A stretch of DNA of 64,000 bases from Vibrio casei (lineage in GTDB: Bacteria; Pseudomonadota; Gammaproteobacteria; Enterobacterales; Vibrionaceae). The stretch is from contig NZ_AP018680.1 in NCBI RefSeq assembly GCF_002218025.2, forward strand, positions 620,001 to 684,000, written 5' to 3'. How positions within the stretch are numbered: position 1 is the first letter of the stretch; every line of letters starts with the position of its first letter. The notes under the pieces were generated by a model, which ran no database searches, was not told where the DNA came from, and saw only the letters and a list, made by a program, of their open reading frames with translations. Below, piece by piece: positions 39,104 through 49,762 of the stretch. A program made the position numbers and the translations under genes.

Positions 39104-39589
39104 TTAGCGTAAACTGCTTTTCATAATGCGCGCTTTATCACGTTGCCAATCTTGGTTTTTCTGATCATCGCGTTTGTCGTGAAGTTTTTTACCTTTTGCG
39201 ACACCGATTTTCATTTTTACCCAAGACTTAGACCAGTAAAGTGACAAGGCGACTAGCGTCATGCCTTCACGGTTTACACGCCCAAATAGGTTGTCTAACT
39301 CACGACGATTTAATAAAAGTTTACGAACACGTGTTGGATTAGCCACGATATGAGTAGAAGCTTGATTTAGCGGTATAATAGAGGCACCACTTAGAAATGC
39401 TTCACCATCGCGAAGAAATACATAGCTTTCTGCGATATTGGCTTTACCTTGACGTAAGGATTTTACTTCCCAACCTTGCAGCTCAAGACCTACTTCAATT
39501 TCATTATCGACGAAATATTCATGTCGAGCTTGCTTGTTGAGAGCGATAGTATTGCTACCGACTTTTGATTTTGATTTTTTCTTTGCCAT
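39104..39589 (-). CDS. smpB: SsrA-binding protein SmpB
   Basis: Binds tmRNA and fits the decoding centre of stalled ribosomes. It has 161 residues (E. coli 160). It begins with a Lys-rich MAKKKSKSK, then [32 protein letters not shown] and [16 protein letters not shown], and ends with the basic tail [24 protein letters not shown] that folds along the mRNA channel. It is followed on the same strand by ssrA, its partner RNA, and divergent from ratA. Confidence 0.97.
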   Translation of the reverse strand: MAKKKSKSKVGSNTIALNKQARHEYFVDNEIEVGLELQGWEVKSLRQGKANIAESYVFLRDGEAFLSGASIIPLNQASTHIVANPTRVRKLLLNRRELDNLFGRVNREGMTLVALSLYWSKSWVKMKIGVAKGKKLHDKRDDQKNQDWQRDKARIMKSSLR

Positions 39590-39701
39590 AATAGCGTCAT
39601 TATACGGATTGCTTTTATTTTGGCGAATCCTTTTATTCTTTTCTTGTTAATAATGTTTTTATTTTCGAGAATTTGCTGAGTGCATCAAATTAGGGAGTAG
39701 T

Positions 39702-40139
39702 ATGCCGCAGGTTAATCGTTCAGCTTTGGTTTCGTTTAGTGCTAAGCAAATGTATGATTTGGTCAACGATGTTGAAAAATATCCAGAATTTTTACCCGGC
39801 TGTTCTGGATCGAAGTTAATTGAATCGAGTGAAGGAGCTTTAGTTGCATCAGTTGATGTGTCGAAGGCAGGAATAAAGAAAACATTTATCACCTCAAATA
39901 CAATGATACCGGATCGACGTATAGAGTTGGCGTTGGTAGATGGACCATTTAAGTCTTTAAAAGGGTTTTGGGTGTTTACACCATTGGATGATTTTGCGTG
40001 TAAAGTTGAGCTTAATTTAACATTTGAATTTTCAAATAAATTGATTGAATTGGCGTTTGGAAAAATCTTTAATGATTTAACCAATAATATGGTGAATTCA
40101 TTTACATTACGCGCCAAAGATATTTACTGTAGTAATTGA
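39702..40139 (+). CDS. ratA: RatA/PasT START-domain protein
   Basis: A 145-residue START/Coq10-like lipid-binding fold protein. In E. coli it was described as a ribosome-association toxin and elsewhere as a ubiquinone-binding protein. Family motifs are YDLVNDVEKYPEFLPGCSGS, VSKAGIKKTFIT and DGPFKSLKGFWVFTPL, ending with the amphipathic helix that covers the pocket. ATG 39702 follows GGGAG. It is paired with rnfH downstream, the conserved ratA-ratB arrangement next to smpB. Confidence 0.93.
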   Translation: MPQVNRSALVSFSAKQMYDLVNDVEKYPEFLPGCSGSKLIESSEGALVASVDVSKAGIKKTFITSNTMIPDRRIELALVDGPFKSLKGFWVFTPLDDFACKVELNLTFEFSNKLIELAFGKIFNDLTNNMVNSFTLRAKDIYCSN

Positions 40140-40211
40140 TACGGTTTCTTACAGTATAAGCTAAGTTTGAATCATGAGAACTAACCTATTAATGGTTATA
40201 GGACAATATAA

Positions 40212-40520
40212 ATGAGCGATAGCCCAATGATTCATGTGGAAGTGGTCTACGCTTTACCCCATGAACAAAAAGTATTTGAATTAGCAGTGGAATCAGATTT
40301 AACCGTTCAAGATATTATTGAACAGTCTGGCGTTTTGTTAGCTTACCCTGAAATTGATTTAAACGAGAACAAAGTCGGAGTATTCAGCCGTAATGTGAAG
40401 TTAGATGCTACTGTGAGGGATAAAGATCGGATAGAAATTTATCGGCCATTATTAGCTGATCCTAAAGAAATTCGTCGTAAACGAGCGGAGCAAGCGAAAA
40501 ATCAGACTAAAACGAAATAA
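40212..40520 (+). CDS. rnfH: RnfH family protein (UPF0125, RatB)
   Basis: A 102-residue protein with a ubiquitin-like beta-grasp fold, as in RatB/RnfH. Signatures are IHVEVVYALPHEQKVFELAVE at the N-terminus, KVGVFSRNVKLDATVRDKDRIEIYRPLLADPKEIRRKRA near the C-terminus, and a basic tail. It has no known enzymatic activity. It lies 72 bases after ratA and is followed by a strong terminator, so the two form an operon. Confidence 0.93.
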   Translation: MSDSPMIHVEVVYALPHEQKVFELAVESDLTVQDIIEQSGVLLAYPEIDLNENKVGVFSRNVKLDATVRDKDRIEIYRPLLADPKEIRRKRAEQAKNQTKTK

Positions 40521-40553
40521 TGTAGATTTGTTCAATGCTATGCGAAAAAGAAT

Positions 40554-40591
40554 AAAAAGGGCGTTTACTACTAAAAGTAAACGCCCTTTTT
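40554..40591. terminator. Bidirectional terminator between rnfH and bamE
   Basis: A 16-bp stem AAAAAGGGCGTTTACT/AGTAAACGCCCTTTTT with a 6-base loop between convergent genes. Confidence 0.92.
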
Positions 40592-40614
40592 ATGTACCGG
40601 ATAAGAAGATAAGT

Positions 40615-40980
40615 TTAGTTTAGTGGTGTATTAAACTCTGAACTCACTTCAAAATCACCAGATGCGGCGGCAAGCTTTTGTGATTGACTGTCAAACTTTA
40701 CGACAAAGTTTTTCTGTACTGAATCGTCATGCCCATGAGTAAAGTGGTAAATGTAAAACCATGTATCTGGATAACCATTTTGAACCAACATTGGCGAACC
40801 CAGTACATATCGTACTTGTTCTTTTGTCATGCCAATTCGTAGTTTGTCAACATCGGGTTGCTCAACATAATTACCTTGGGCAATATCTATACGATAAACC
40901 AAAGGCTCAATTAGGCTACAGCCAGATAATAAAAGTGTTGAAACTAAAGGGATAATCGTTATCCACTTTTTAAAATGCAT
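40615..40980 (-). CDS. bamE: Outer membrane assembly lipoprotein BamE
   Basis: Lipoprotein of the BAM complex that inserts outer-membrane beta-barrel proteins. From ATG 40980 it has 121 residues. The lipobox is LLLSGC with the acylated Cys at 21, followed by [40 protein letters not shown] and the WFYIYHF strand, all typical of SmpA/OmlA. The ORF runs further upstream, but that adds an unlikely N-terminus before the signal peptide. It is convergent with rnfH and downstream of recN, as in many gammaproteobacteria. Confidence 0.95.
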   Translation of the reverse strand: MHFKKWITIIPLVSTLLLSGCSLIEPLVYRIDIAQGNYVEQPDVDKLRIGMTKEQVRYVLGSPMLVQNGYPDTWFYIYHFTHGHDDSVQKNFVVKFDSQSQKLAAASGDFEVSSEFNTPLN

Positions 40981-41223
40981 AATATTTTTCTTTGAGTTAA
41001 AGGCCATAAACTGTTCCGATGATAAACAAGCGCAGCCAAGAAGTAAAAGCCGACCGTGATAAAGATGCAAATTAAGACAGAAAATTTAGAGTTTGGTTGC
41101 AGAAAATAGAATAAATAATGGGATTGAAAGCGAGAAACATAAATGTGGATGGGGGACACATCTAGATTCTCGTTATCGTATGTTGCTTTAATCATATGAT
41201 GACTTGGATTGATGTTGCATCAA

Positions 41224-42888
41224 TTAAGCGGCGATTAGCAATTCTTTCGCATTTGCTTTCGTTGATTCGGTAATCGTGCTACCACCTAATAAGCGAGCAA
41301 GTTCATCAATACGTTGTCCTTCATCTAATTGATGGATACGGGTTTCTGTTTTTCCTGATTTTGTTTGTTTGGCAACAAATAATTGTTGATGGCCACTTCC
41401 AGCTACTTGAGGTAAGTGAGTGACACATAGCACTTGTGTTGATTCGCCTAGTTTACGCAGCATTTTTCCGACAACACTTGCTGTTGGGCCACTGATACCA
41501 ACATCAACTTCATCAAAAATTAAGCTTGGAGTCTGTACTTTTTGAGCGGTAATGACTTGGATTGCGAGTGATATTCGAGATAACTCACCACCGGATGCCA
41601 CTTTAGCCAATGCTTGTAGTGGTTGGCCTGGATTGGTTGAAACCAAGAAATTAACACTATCAATGCCCATTGGTGAAGCATGTTTATTGTCGGCTGTTAC
41701 ATCAATACAAAATTGTGCTTTTTCCATGCTAAGTTCGTGCATACTTTGTGAAATTAATTTGTTTAACTCTTTTGCATATCGGCAGCGGCTTTTGCTCAGT
41801 TTATCAGCGGTTTGAATGAAGAGATCATGCTTAGTTGATACCTCAGTTTCAAGCTGTTCAAACTTTTCTTCAGAGCAGTCGAGAGCTTCTATTTGAGCTT
41901 TAATGTTTTGGTGATGTTGATACAGATCTTCTGCATGAACCTGATGTTTTCGGGCTGTACCCATGACTTTACTAAAGCGTTCTTCAACATCTGCAATTCG
42001 AGTCGGATCGACGTCAATACTATCGGCATAATGGCGTAATTCAGAATTGGTTTCTTCTAGCTGAATAATGGCCTCAGATAATAACGTTGGTAAATGCGAG
42101 AGTTTAGGATCTAACTCAACCAATTCTGCTAGGGCATGGCTTACGGAGTTTAATAATCCTAATGCGTTGACGTCTTCACTTTCGTAAAGATCGTTGATGG
42201 CTTGTTGGCACGTTAAAGCTATTTGGCCACTACTTGAAAGGACTTTATGTTCTTGTTCTAGTTCTTCAAATTCATTTTCGCTTAATGCCAGTTCATCAAG
42301 TTCTTTTACTTGATACTCTAATAGTTGTTTTTGCGCTAGGTTATCTTGGCTATTAGCACGTAATGTTTTAAGCTGATTTTGTAACTGACGCCAATTTGAA
42401 TACGCTTCTTTACTTGCTTGTATAAGTTGGTTATGCCCTGAATATTGATCTAATAAGGTCAGTTGATGTTCTGGTTTCATTAATTGATGGTGAGCGTGTT
42501 GACCATGAATATTGACTAACGTTTGGCCAAGCGCTTTTAGTTGAGATAAAGGTACGGGATTTCCATTAATGAAAGCTCGAGATCGTCCTTCATTGGTAAT
42601 GATACGTCGAATTATACATTCACTGCCTTCAAGTAATTCATTATCTTCTAACCAGCGAGTTGCGTTGATATTGTTATCAAGAACAAATGCTGCGGTAATG
42701 TCGATTTTGTCTTCTCCGGGGCGAACCATATTACTGTCCGCACGCCCGCCGAGACACAAACTTAAAGCATCAATCGCAATGGACTTACCAGCACCGGTTT
42801 CTCCGGTGATGGTTGTCATTCCTTTGAAGAGCTCTAGCTGTAAAGATTTAACAATGGCAAAATTATTAACGCTTAAATGAGAGAGCAT
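41224..42888 (-). CDS. recN: DNA repair protein RecN
   Basis: SMC-like ATPase for double-strand break repair. It has 554 residues. The Walker A motif is GETGAGKS (29-36). Long coiled-coil arms occupy about 155-370. The ABC signature is [14 protein letters not shown] and the Walker [15 protein letters not shown] lies near 460. Two LexA boxes lie in the promoter, so it belongs to the SOS regulon, where recN is usually among the most strongly induced genes. It is upstream of bamE and downstream of nadK on the same strand. Confidence 0.97.
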   Translation of the reverse strand: MLSHLSVNNFAIVKSLQLELFKGMTTITGETGAGKSIAIDALSLCLGGRADSNMVRPGEDKIDITAAFVLDNNINATRWLEDNELLEGSECIIRRIITNEGRSRAFINGNPVPLSQLKALGQTLVNIHGQHAHHQLMKPEHQLTLLDQYSGHNQLIQASKEAYSNWRQLQNQLKTLRANSQDNLAQKQLLEYQVKELDELALSENEFEELEQEHKVLSSSGQIALTCQQAINDLYESEDVNALGLLNSVSHALAELVELDPKLSHLPTLLSEAIIQLEETNSELRHYADSIDVDPTRIADVEERFSKVMGTARKHQVHAEDLYQHHQNIKAQIEALDCSEEKFEQLETEVSTKHDLFIQTADKLSKSRCRYAKELNKLISQSMHELSMEKAQFCIDVTADNKHASPMGIDSVNFLVSTNPGQPLQALAKVASGGELSRISLAIQVITAQKVQTPSLIFDEVDVGISGPTASVVGKMLRKLGESTQVLCVTHLPQVAGSGHQQLFVAKQTKSGKTETRIHQLDEGQRIDELARLLGGSTITESTKANAKELLIAA

Positions 42889-42916
42889 AAATCCACCTGT
42901 AAAAGATAAAGAAAAT

Positions 42917-42936
42917 CACTGTATGTAAAAACAGTA
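42917..42936. promoter_or_regulatory. LexA (SOS) box 1 of recN
   Basis: CTGT-N8-ACAG (CTGTATGTAAAAACAG), a perfect match to the LexA half-sites and spacing, about 30 bases upstream of the recN start. Confidence 0.85.
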
Positions 42937-42938
42937 TA

Positions 42939-42958
42939 TACTGGCTTTTTATACAGTA
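42939..42958. promoter_or_regulatory. LexA (SOS) box 2 of recN
   Basis: CTGGCTTTTTATACAG matches CTGT-N8-ACAG with one change (CTGG). It lies 22 bases from box 1, so tandem LexA dimers can bind, as at E. coli recN. Confidence 0.75.
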
Positions 42959-43074
42959 AAGTTTTTTGTGTGAATTTTTTTGCTAAGATCAAAAATGCCC
43001 TAGTGATGGTAAAACCAATAGGACATTTTTATGTTTCGTGACGCTAGATATTGTATTTTGGCACTGCCGATACT

Positions 43075-43959
43075 TTAAAATAATTTACTAGACCAACCTA
43101 ATTTATGTCGTAATACGTGGTAGTAACTGTAATCTTCTGGGTGGATAAGTTTTAAGATATTGGGGCTTTGGAATATATGGATTTCATCACCTGGAGAAAC
43201 GGGGAGCGATATTTGACCATCGCAGCTAACTTCTTGAGTACCACGGTTATCAGGGGAAACAATAAGTTTTATTTTTCTATTCCCATCGACAACAAGTGGT
43301 CGACTAGAAAGTGTGTGTGGGAACATGGGCACCAATGAAATAGCATTTAAGCTTGGTGATAAAATAGGGCCGCCACCTGATAGTGAATAAGCGGTAGAGC
43401 CTGTTGGCGTGGAAACAATTAAGCCATCTGAGCGTTGTGAAAATGCAAATCGTTCATCTATATAAACTTCAAATTCAATCATATGAGCGATTTTTCCTGG
43501 GTGGAGAACCACTTCATTTAATGCCGAGTTGTGGCTTTTTATTTGCCCATGACGATGCACTTCTGCTTCTAATAAAAAACGTTCTTCGGTTAGGTATTGC
43601 CCTTTTAATACATTTTGTAACGATTCATGGAAATCTTCTGGGTTAAGATCAGTTAAAAATCCAAGACTTCCACGGTTAACGCCAATAACGGAAATATCGA
43701 ATCGAGATAAAATTCTTGCGGCTCCAAGCATATTTCCATCACCACCAACCACAATAGCTAAATCTGCTTTTTGGGCAATATCTAATAAGCTAGTGAAAAC
43801 ATTTTTGGGTATGTCGGTAAGGATATCCACTAAGCGATCATCAATCAGAACTTGATAATGTTGTTCTTGTAACCAATGGAAAAGCTCTTTATGGGTTTGC
43901 ACCGCTTTATGATCTCGAGGCTTACCAATGATGGCGATAACGTTAAAAGGCTTTTGCAT
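43075..43959 (-). CDS. nadK: NAD kinase
   Basis: Phosphorylates NAD to NADP with ATP. It has 294 residues (E. coli 292). The family motif [11 protein letters not shown] starts at residue 72, with the downstream NAD-binding [23 protein letters not shown] and [16 protein letters not shown]. The C-terminus has [17 protein letters not shown]. It is divergent from grpE and upstream of recN, the conserved recN-nadK/grpE arrangement. Confidence 0.97.
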   Translation of the reverse strand: MQKPFNVIAIIGKPRDHKAVQTHKELFHWLQEQHYQVLIDDRLVDILTDIPKNVFTSLLDIAQKADLAIVVGGDGNMLGAARILSRFDISVIGVNRGSLGFLTDLNPEDFHESLQNVLKGQYLTEERFLLEAEVHRHGQIKSHNSALNEVVLHPGKIAHMIEFEVYIDERFAFSQRSDGLIVSTPTGSTAYSLSGGGPILSPSLNAISLVPMFPHTLSSRPLVVDGNRKIKLIVSPDNRGTQEVSCDGQISLPVSPGDEIHIFQSPNILKLIHPEDYSYYHVLRHKLGWSSKLF

Positions 43960-44079
43960 AAGATTTTGCTCTATTTAAAAATTGAGTGATATATCGCGAG
44001 TTTACGTTTATTTTGAGTGGAACAAGCTTAATTTTTACTCTAAGCAAGTTTAGTTTATGAAAGATAAACACACTCTACG

Positions 44080-44108
44080 CTTGATTCATAAATCTTCATC
44101 CCCATAAT
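44080..44108 (+). promoter_or_regulatory. Sigma-32 heat-shock promoter of grpE
   Basis: -35 CTTGATT and -10 CCCCATAAT with a 13-base spacer, against the RpoH consensus CTTGAAA-N11-16-CCCCATNT. It lies about 90 bases upstream of grpE. Confidence 0.85.
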
Positions 44109-44194
44109 AAAGGCAAGTGGAACGACTATGCGAGTATTTTGTGCCTATTCCGTTAGGCCAAGCGTATCGTGTTGATTATATTCTTGGAGATATT

Positions 44195-44815
44195 ATGACG
44201 ACTGAACACAATAAGCCGCACGGCGAAGAGCTAAAAAATGAAGAGTTTCAAGTAGAAGAAGTGCTTGAGAATGAAGAAGTAGAAATCATTGGTGGGGAAG
44301 GCGACCTTGATTTAGGTGATGAAGATGACTCTGAACAAGAAGCCTCTTTAGTCTCACAGCTTGAAGCAGCATTGATCGCAAGCCAAGCTCAAGTAAAAGA
44401 GCAGCAGGATTCTGTTTTGCGGGCAAAAGCTGAAGTGGAGAATATGCGCCGCCGCAGCGAACAAGAAATTGATAAAGCGCGTAAATACGCACTGAATAAG
44501 TTTGCAGAAGAATTATTGCCTGTTCTTGATAACCTAGAACGCGCACTTCAAGCTGCGAATCCAGAAGACGAAGCGGTTAAAGCGATTCTTGAAGGTGTTG
44601 ATATGACGCACAAATCTTTCGTTGATACGGTGGCTAAATTTGGTTTAGAGGCGATTAACCCAGAAGGTGAAACCTTTAACCCTGAATTACACCAAGCGAT
44701 TGGTATGCAAGAAAGCCCAGATCATGAATCAAATACCGTGATGATAGTGATGCAAAAAGGTTATCAGTTAAATGGCCGCGTTATTCGCCCTGCCATGGTG
44801 ATGGTTGCTAAATAA
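44195..44815 (+). CDS. grpE: Nucleotide exchange factor GrpE
   Basis: Exchanges ADP for ATP on DnaK. From ATG 44195 (after TGGAGA) it has 206 residues (E. coli 197). An acidic N-terminal region (to about 60) precedes a long paired helix with [43 protein letters not shown], then the beta domain [16 protein letters not shown]...[23 protein letters not shown] sigma-32 promoter lies upstream and a terminator downstream. It is adjacent to its partners dnaK and dnaJ. Confidence 0.97.
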   Translation: MTTEHNKPHGEELKNEEFQVEEVLENEEVEIIGGEGDLDLGDEDDSEQEASLVSQLEAALIASQAQVKEQQDSVLRAKAEVENMRRRSEQEIDKARKYALNKFAEELLPVLDNLERALQAANPEDEAVKAILEGVDMTHKSFVDTVAKFGLEAINPEGETFNPELHQAIGMQESPDHESNTVMIVMQKGYQLNGRVIRPAMVMVAK

Positions 44816-44843
44816 GCGTTTATATTATCGTATTAACAATATA

Positions 44844-44879
44844 AAAAATGTCGAGAGCTTAAAAATCTCGACATTTTTT
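44844..44879 (+). terminator. grpE terminator
   Basis: Stem AAAAATGTCGAGA/TCTCGACATTTTT with a 9-base loop and T-run. Confidence 0.9.
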
Positions 44880-44889
44880 ATTACATCCC

Positions 44890-44916
44890 CTTGAAAAGTA
44901 TTTTGTTGCCCTTATC
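44890..44916 (+). promoter_or_regulatory. Sigma-32 heat-shock promoter of dnaK
   Basis: -35 CTTGAAA (perfect) and -10 GCCCTTATC with a 12-base spacer. The leader to the dnaK ATG is about 140 bases. Confidence 0.75.
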
Positions 44917-45062
44917 TAAGGAGCATACAGAAAAACGTACAGCGAAATGAAAAACAAAATTAGCTTACAGGGTTGAATCCCAATTCTGAGCCCCCATCTA
45001 TTTGTTATAAAATGGCTGGGTATAGCAAAACTGAATAACTGAAATTTTTGGAGAGTATTTAA

Positions 45063-46967
45063 ATGGGTAGAATTATTGGTATTGATTTAGGTACAACTAA
45101 CTCATGTGTTGCTGTATTAGACGGCGACAAACCACGCGTAATTGAAAATGCTGAAGGCGAACGCACAACAGCATCAGTGGTAGCGTATACCGATGGCGAA
45201 ACATTAGTAGGCCAACCTGCAAAACGCCAAGCGGTCACTAACCCTGAAAACACATTGTTCGCGATCAAACGTTTGATCGGTCGTCGTTTCGAAGACGAAG
45301 AAGTACAGCGTGATATTGAAATCATGCCTTATAAGATAGTTAAAGCAGATAACGGTGATGCATGGGTTGAAGCAAAAGGCCAAAAAATGGCGGCTCCTCA
45401 AGTATCGGCTGAAATCTTGAAAAAAATGAAAAAAACCGCTGAGGATTTCCTTGGTGAAGAAGTAACAGCAGCAGTCATTACTGTTCCTGCATACTTCAAC
45501 GATGCTCAACGTCAAGCAACGAAAGATGCTGGCCGTATCGCAGGTTTAGAAGTTAAACGTATCATCAACGAACCAACAGCGGCAGCACTTGCTTACGGTC
45601 TTGATAAAAAAGGCGGCGACCGCACTATCGCAGTTTACGACCTTGGTGGTGGTACATTCGATATCTCTATTATCGAAATTGATGAAGTTGAAGGCGAGAA
45701 AACCTTCGAAGTTCTTTCTACTAATGGTGATACACACTTAGGTGGTGAAGACTTTGATACGCGTTTAATCAACTACTTAGTATCTGAGTTTAAAAATGAG
45801 CAAGGCATCGATCTTAAGAAAGATCCACTGGCTATGCAACGTGTGAAAGAAGCGGCTGAGAAAGCGAAGATTGAGTTATCTTCAGCACAACAAACAGACG
45901 TGAACTTACCATACGTGACAGCGGATGCGACTGGTCCTAAGCACATGAACGTAAAAGTAACTCGTTCTAAACTAGAATCTCTAGTTGAAGACCTAGTTCA
46001 ACGTTCACTTGAGCCACTAAAAGTTGCTCTTGCAGATGCTGACCTATCAGTAAGTGAAATTACTGACGTTATCTTAGTGGGTGGTCAAACTCGTATGCCT
46101 ATGGTTCAGAAGAAAGTTGCTGAATTCTTTGGTAAAGAAGCGCGTAAAGACGTGAACCCTGATGAAGCTGTGGCTATTGGTGCTGCGGTTCAAGGTGGTG
46201 TACTTGCGGGGGACGTGAAAGACGTGCTTCTACTAGACGTTACGCCTCTATCTTTCGGTATTGAAACGATGGGTGGTGTAATGACTAAACTGATTGAGAA
46301 AAACACCACGATTCCAACAAAAGCGAATCAAGTGTTCTCAACAGCCGAAGACAACCAAAGCGCAGTAACGATTCACGTATTACAAGGTGAGCGTAAGCAA
46401 GCATCTTATAACAAGTCTCTAGGTCAATTTAACCTAGAAGGCATTAATGCTGCGCCACGTGGTATGCCTCAAATCGAAGTGACTTTCGATTTGGATGCGG
46501 ATGGTATCTTGAATGTGTCAGCAAAAGATAAAACGACCGGTAAAGAGCAAAAAATCACGATTCAAGCGAATGGTGGCTTAACCGACGAAGAAATCGAGAA
46601 AATGGTACAAGAAGCCGAAGCTAACAAAGAAGCCGACAAAAAGTTCGAAGAGTTAGTGACGACTCGTAACCAAGCTGACCAAATGGTTCACGGTACTCGT
46701 AAGCAAATGGAAGAAGCGGGTGATGCACTTCCTGAAGAAGATAAAACTAACATCGAAAAAGCCATTGGCGAACTAGAGCGTGTTAAATCTGGTGACGACA
46801 AAGAAGCGATCGATGCAAAAGTTCAAGAGTTAGCAGCTGCAGCTCAAAAACTGATGGAAATTGCTCAACAGAAAGCACAACAAGCGGAAGGTGGCGAACA
46901 AGCAAAACCTGAAGATGATGTTGTTGACGCTGAGTTTGAAGAAGTTAAAGACGAAGACAAAAAATAA
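45063..46967 (+). CDS. dnaK: Chaperone DnaK (Hsp70)
   Basis: ATP-driven protein-folding chaperone. The 634 residues match the family. The ATPase domain has [13 protein letters not shown] (5-17), [16 protein letters not shown] (near 194) and [13 protein letters not shown] (near 335). The interdomain linker is [15 protein letters not shown], followed by the substrate-binding domain and a helical lid ending in the acidic [11 protein letters not shown], like the E. coli EEVKDKK tail. It has its own heat-shock promoter. A GC-rich hairpin at 47036-47066 precedes dnaJ. Confidence 0.98.
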   Translation: MGRIIGIDLGTTNSCVAVLDGDKPRVIENAEGERTTASVVAYTDGETLVGQPAKRQAVTNPENTLFAIKRLIGRRFEDEEVQRDIEIMPYKIVKADNGDAWVEAKGQKMAAPQVSAEILKKMKKTAEDFLGEEVTAAVITVPAYFNDAQRQATKDAGRIAGLEVKRIINEPTAAALAYGLDKKGGDRTIAVYDLGGGTFDISIIEIDEVEGEKTFEVLSTNGDTHLGGEDFDTRLINYLVSEFKNEQGIDLKKDPLAMQRVKEAAEKAKIELSSAQQTDVNLPYVTADATGPKHMNVKVTRSKLESLVEDLVQRSLEPLKVALADADLSVSEITDVILVGGQTRMPMVQKKVAEFFGKEARKDVNPDEAVAIGAAVQGGVLAGDVKDVLLLDVTPLSFGIETMGGVMTKLIEKNTTIPTKANQVFSTAEDNQSAVTIHVLQGERKQASYNKSLGQFNLEGINAAPRGMPQIEVTFDLDADGILNVSAKDKTTGKEQKITIQANGGLTDEEIEKMVQEAEANKEADKKFEELVTTRNQADQMVHGTRKQMEEAGDALPEEDKTNIEKAIGELERVKSGDDKEAIDAKVQELAAAAQKLMEIAQQKAQQAEGGEQAKPEDDVVDAEFEEVKDEDKK

Positions 46968-47035
46968 TCAATCACTGATTATATAGTCTAAGTCAGCCAC
47001 TCTTCAGTGATATGAAAAGTGGCTAACAATAAACT

Positions 47036-47066
47036 GCGGGCGTTTAGAGTTTTCTCTCACGCCCGC
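47036..47066 (+). terminator. Hairpin after dnaK
   Basis: Stem GCGGGCGT/ACGCCCGC with a 15-base loop and AATTTTC tail. The T-run is weak, so it may allow partial read-through into dnaJ. A second hairpin (AGCCACT...AGTGGCT, 46994-47023) lies between it and dnaK. Confidence 0.6.
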
Positions 47067-47233
47067 AATTTTCGATCTGTTAGTCAGTAAATTTAGGGCA
47101 TTGTCCCGCTAGATAATCACTTCTGCTGATTGAATAGGTATATCGGATTATCTAGCTAGATATCGTTTTATTAGTCAAAAATACAATACCAGCGAGCATT
47201 GCTTGTTGGCTTTAAGAAGTTGGTGAACTGAAT

Positions 47234-48373
47234 ATGTCAAAACGTGATCTTTATGAAGTATTAGGTGTAGAACGTGATGCCTCAGAGCGCGATATAAAAA
47301 AGGCGTATAAACGCTTAGCGATGAAATTTCACCCAGACCGCAACCAAGAAGCGGACGCATCTGAAAAATTTAAAGAAGTAAAAGAAGCGTATGAAGTTTT
47401 AACCGATCCTCAGAAGAAACAAGCTTATGATCAATATGGTCATGCTGCCTTTGAACAAGGTGGAATGGGTGGCGGCGGTGGCTTCGGTGGAGGCGGCGGT
47501 GGCTTTGAAGACATGTTTGGTGATGTCTTCGGTGATATTTTCGGCGGCGGCCGTCGTGGTGGTGGTCAACGCGCACAACGTGGCTCTGATTTACGTTACA
47601 ACATGGAATTGTCTTTGGAAGAAGCGGTTCGTGGTTGTGAAAAAGAAATTCATATTCCAACTTTAGCGGAATGTGATGTGTGTGACGGTAGTGGGGCGAA
47701 AGCCGGTTCTACTTCACAAACTTGTGGCACTTGTCATGGTCATGGCCAAGTACAAATGCGTCAAGGTTTCTTTGCTGTGCAACAAACGTGTCCAACCTGT
47801 AATGGCAAAGGAAAGATCATTAAAGATCCATGTAACGCTTGTCATGGTGAAGGTCGTAAGCAGAAAACTAAGACGTTAAATGTTAAGATCCCAGCAGGTG
47901 TAGACATTGGTGATCGTATTCGTTTAACTGGTGAAGGTGAAGCCGGCGAACGTGGGGCATCTGCGGGTGATTTGTACGTTGAAGTGCATTTACGAGCTCA
48001 CCATATTTTTGAGCGTGATGGAAATAATCTACACTGTGAAGTACCGGTAAGCTTTACGCTTGCGGCGCTCGGTGGTGAGGTTGAGGTCCCTACGTTAAAT
48101 GGCCGCTTTAAACTGAAAGTACCCGCTGAAATGCAAACAGGACGTATGTTCCGCATGAGAGGCAAAGGGGTTAAATCGGTACGAAGTGGCGCTGTGGGGG
48201 ATTTGATCTGTAAACTCGTGGTTGAGACACCTGTGAAATTAAGCTCACGTCAAAAAGAGCTATTACGTGAATTAGAAGACTCTTTTGGTGGTGATGCTGG
48301 TAATAAGCATAAGCCAAAATCAGAAGGCTTCTTTAATGGCGTGAAGAAGTTCTTTGATGATTTGACTGGCTAA
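47234..48373 (+). CDS. dnaJ: Co-chaperone DnaJ (Hsp40)
   Basis: Delivers substrates to DnaK and stimulates its ATPase. It has 379 residues. The J domain holds the HPD tripeptide in [12 protein letters not shown] (about 30-41). Then a Gly/Phe-rich linker, a zinc domain with four CxxCxGxG repeats ([32 protein letters not shown]) at about 145-215, and the C-terminal substrate domain. No separate sigma-32 site is obvious upstream, so expression probably includes read-through from dnaK. Confidence 0.98.
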   Translation: MSKRDLYEVLGVERDASERDIKKAYKRLAMKFHPDRNQEADASEKFKEVKEAYEVLTDPQKKQAYDQYGHAAFEQGGMGGGGGFGGGGGGFEDMFGDVFGDIFGGGRRGGGQRAQRGSDLRYNMELSLEEAVRGCEKEIHIPTLAECDVCDGSGAKAGSTSQTCGTCHGHGQVQMRQGFFAVQQTCPTCNGKGKIIKDPCNACHGEGRKQKTKTLNVKIPAGVDIGDRIRLTGEGEAGERGASAGDLYVEVHLRAHHIFERDGNNLHCEVPVSFTLAALGGEVEVPTLNGRFKLKVPAEMQTGRMFRMRGKGVKSVRSGAVGDLICKLVVETPVKLSSRQKELLRELEDSFGGDAGNKHKPKSEGFFNGVKKFFDDLTG

Positions 48374-48394
48374 TGAGTAGCGTTATGCCTAATT

Positions 48395-48430
48395 AACAAA
48401 GCCTCCTTAATTGGGGGCTTTGTTGTTTTT
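48395..48430 (+). terminator. dnaJ terminator
   Basis: A 12-bp stem AACAAAGCCTCC/GGGGGCTTTGTT (one G-T pair) with a 6-base loop, then GTTTTT. Confidence 0.88.
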
Positions 48431-48512
48431 ATCAGGCTTATATTCAGCGTAAACATTGTAATTTTTGATCTGGGGAATGGGTACCTAAAGCCGTCATGCC
48501 AGAAATGCCCAA

Positions 48513-48554
48513 CCACCGTCATACCGGAAACGCCGAAGGAGTTATCCGGTATCT
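48513..48554. repeat. REP-like palindromic repeat, copy 1
   Basis: A 42-base unit beginning CCACCGTCATACCGGAAACG and ending GAGTTATCCGGTATCT, repeated with one mismatch at 48642-48683. The inner ATACCGGA and TCCGGTAT are inverted and would form a hairpin. Confidence 0.75.
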
Positions 48555-48641
48555 ACTCTCCACGCGCCGAATAAGATTCCTGCTCTCGCTTAGGCTCGGC
48601 GGGAATGACGATCATATTTAGGTCATATCAGAAACGAACAG

Positions 48642-48683
48642 CCACCGTCATACCGGAAACGACGAAGGAGTTATCCGGTATCT
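48642..48683. repeat. REP-like palindromic repeat, copy 2
   Basis: 41 of 42 bases identical to copy 1 and in the same orientation, with 87 bases between. It ends 12 bases before the stop codon of the convergent-reading pilin gene. A third degenerate start (CCGTCATGCCAGAAATG) is at 48491. Confidence 0.75.
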
Positions 48684-48694
48684 GCTTACATTGA

Positions 48695-49153
48695 TCAATT
48701 CCAACAACCATCAACCGCTATGTTGTCTTTGTTTGCACTACCAACTGAACCTGCATTCATTTCTAAGATGCCGCATTTATCTTTGGTTTGCCCTTGAGTT
48801 GATTGTGGCGTAGCTTTAATGGTGTAAAGATTAATACCACTGCTACCAGAAACAATCGATAATTTATAACGGTCAGTATCGTTCTGGCACCCTAAATTAG
48901 AAGCACATTTACCCGCTGCCACAATCGTATAGTCATAACTGCCATTTTGGGTGCGGTGTTGTTCAAGTGCTAACTGAATTTTCATCATGTCAGATATTAT
49001 TGAAGCACGATGACTTTTTAAAATATGCTCTTGATAACTAGGATAAGCAATAGCTGATAGAGCACCAATGATCGCGATGACTATCAATAATTCGATCAGT
49101 GTCATTCCTTTTTGTCTTATCTCATTCTTCTTACAGCAATTTTTTCGAATCAT
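48695..49153 (-). CDS. Type IV minor pilin, PilE-like
   Basis: A 152-residue prepilin. A basic leader ends in Gly16, followed by the class III N-terminus MTLIELLIVIAIIGALSAIAYPSYQ with the conserved Glu at +5 (E21), so it should be cut by PilD. The C-terminal part contains four cysteines, including KCASNLGCQN and the final GCW. The ribosome-binding site AGGAAG precedes ATG 49153. It is divergent from fimT-pilW-pilX-pilV and probably a component of the same pilus tip or DNA-uptake machine. It is not the major pilin judging by context. Confidence 0.88.
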   Translation of the reverse strand: MIRKNCCKKNEIRQKGMTLIELLIVIAIIGALSAIAYPSYQEHILKSHRASIISDMMKIQLALEQHRTQNGSYDYTIVAAGKCASNLGCQNDTDRYKLSIVSGSSGINLYTIKATPQSTQGQTKDKCGILEMNAGSVGSANKDNIAVDGCWN

Positions 49154-49255
49154 TTCTATAACTTCCTGTTAGAGACTTATGCCATTTTTAATAAGTGTTA
49201 GCATCTGTGCAAGTTGAAAAATCACTATGTAACTAGTTGCAGAGGTTTTTGGGGA

Positions 49256-49762
49256 ATGGCTCGAGGGTTTACGTTAATTGAAATGCTGATTTCAATTGTA
49301 GTACTAGCAATTTTGCTGGCGGCTGCCGTGCCGTCGTTCCGTGGGATCAGTGAAAAAGCCAAAATGCAAAGGCTTGCTGAAGAGCTACAAGGTTTTTTTA
49401 TCCAAACAAAATCTGAAGCGGTGTTGAGAAATCAAAATCTTTATCTACATTTTGTTCAAGATGGTACCCCGACGGGGGGGGAATGGGCATTAGTGACCAA
49501 TACATCCTCTGCCACACCGTCTGATCGTCATGCGGCAAAAAGTAATGCCTTAATGTATTTAGAAGGTGACCCGTTTAAAGGTATTTCAACAAGTTCATCG
49601 ATATTGAATATGGAGTTTGAAAGTGTAAACGGAAAACCGAATCAAACCGGAAATATAAAGTTTTCACTAAAAGAGGGGAAACTTTTAGATTTGAAGTTTC
49701 AGCAGTTTACAGGGCGTTTTCGTATATGTGGAGGGCATTATGGCTATCCAGAGTGTGAATAA
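49256..49762 (+). CDS. fimT: FimT/GspH-type pseudopilin
   Basis: A prepilin of 168 residues from ATG 49256 (a TTG at 49214 would give 14 more). The short leader MARG is followed by FTLIEMLISIVVLAILLAAAVPSF, with Glu at +5. The LAEELQGFFIQTKSEAVLRNQNLYLHF stretch is typical of FimT/GspH. In other type IV systems FimT can bind DNA during natural transformation. It is first in the pilin gene run and overlaps pilW by 23 bases. Confidence 0.88.
   Translation: MARGFTLIEMLISIVVLAILLAAAVPSFRGISEKAKMQRLAEELQGFFIQTKSEAVLRNQNLYLHFVQDGTPTGGEWALVTNTSSATPSDRHAAKSNALMYLEGDPFKGISTSSSILNMEFESVNGKPNQTGNIKFSLKEGKLLDLKFQQFTGRFRICGGHYGYPECE

Noticed and set aside
44965..44995. GGTTGAATCC-like sequence suggesting a tRNA T-loop.
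   Set aside because: No acceptor, D or anticodon stems can be formed around it.
48374..48694. Possible CRISPR array because of two near-identical repeats.
   Set aside because: Only two units, spaced 129 bases apart with self-complementary ends and no cas genes; they fit REP-like elements.
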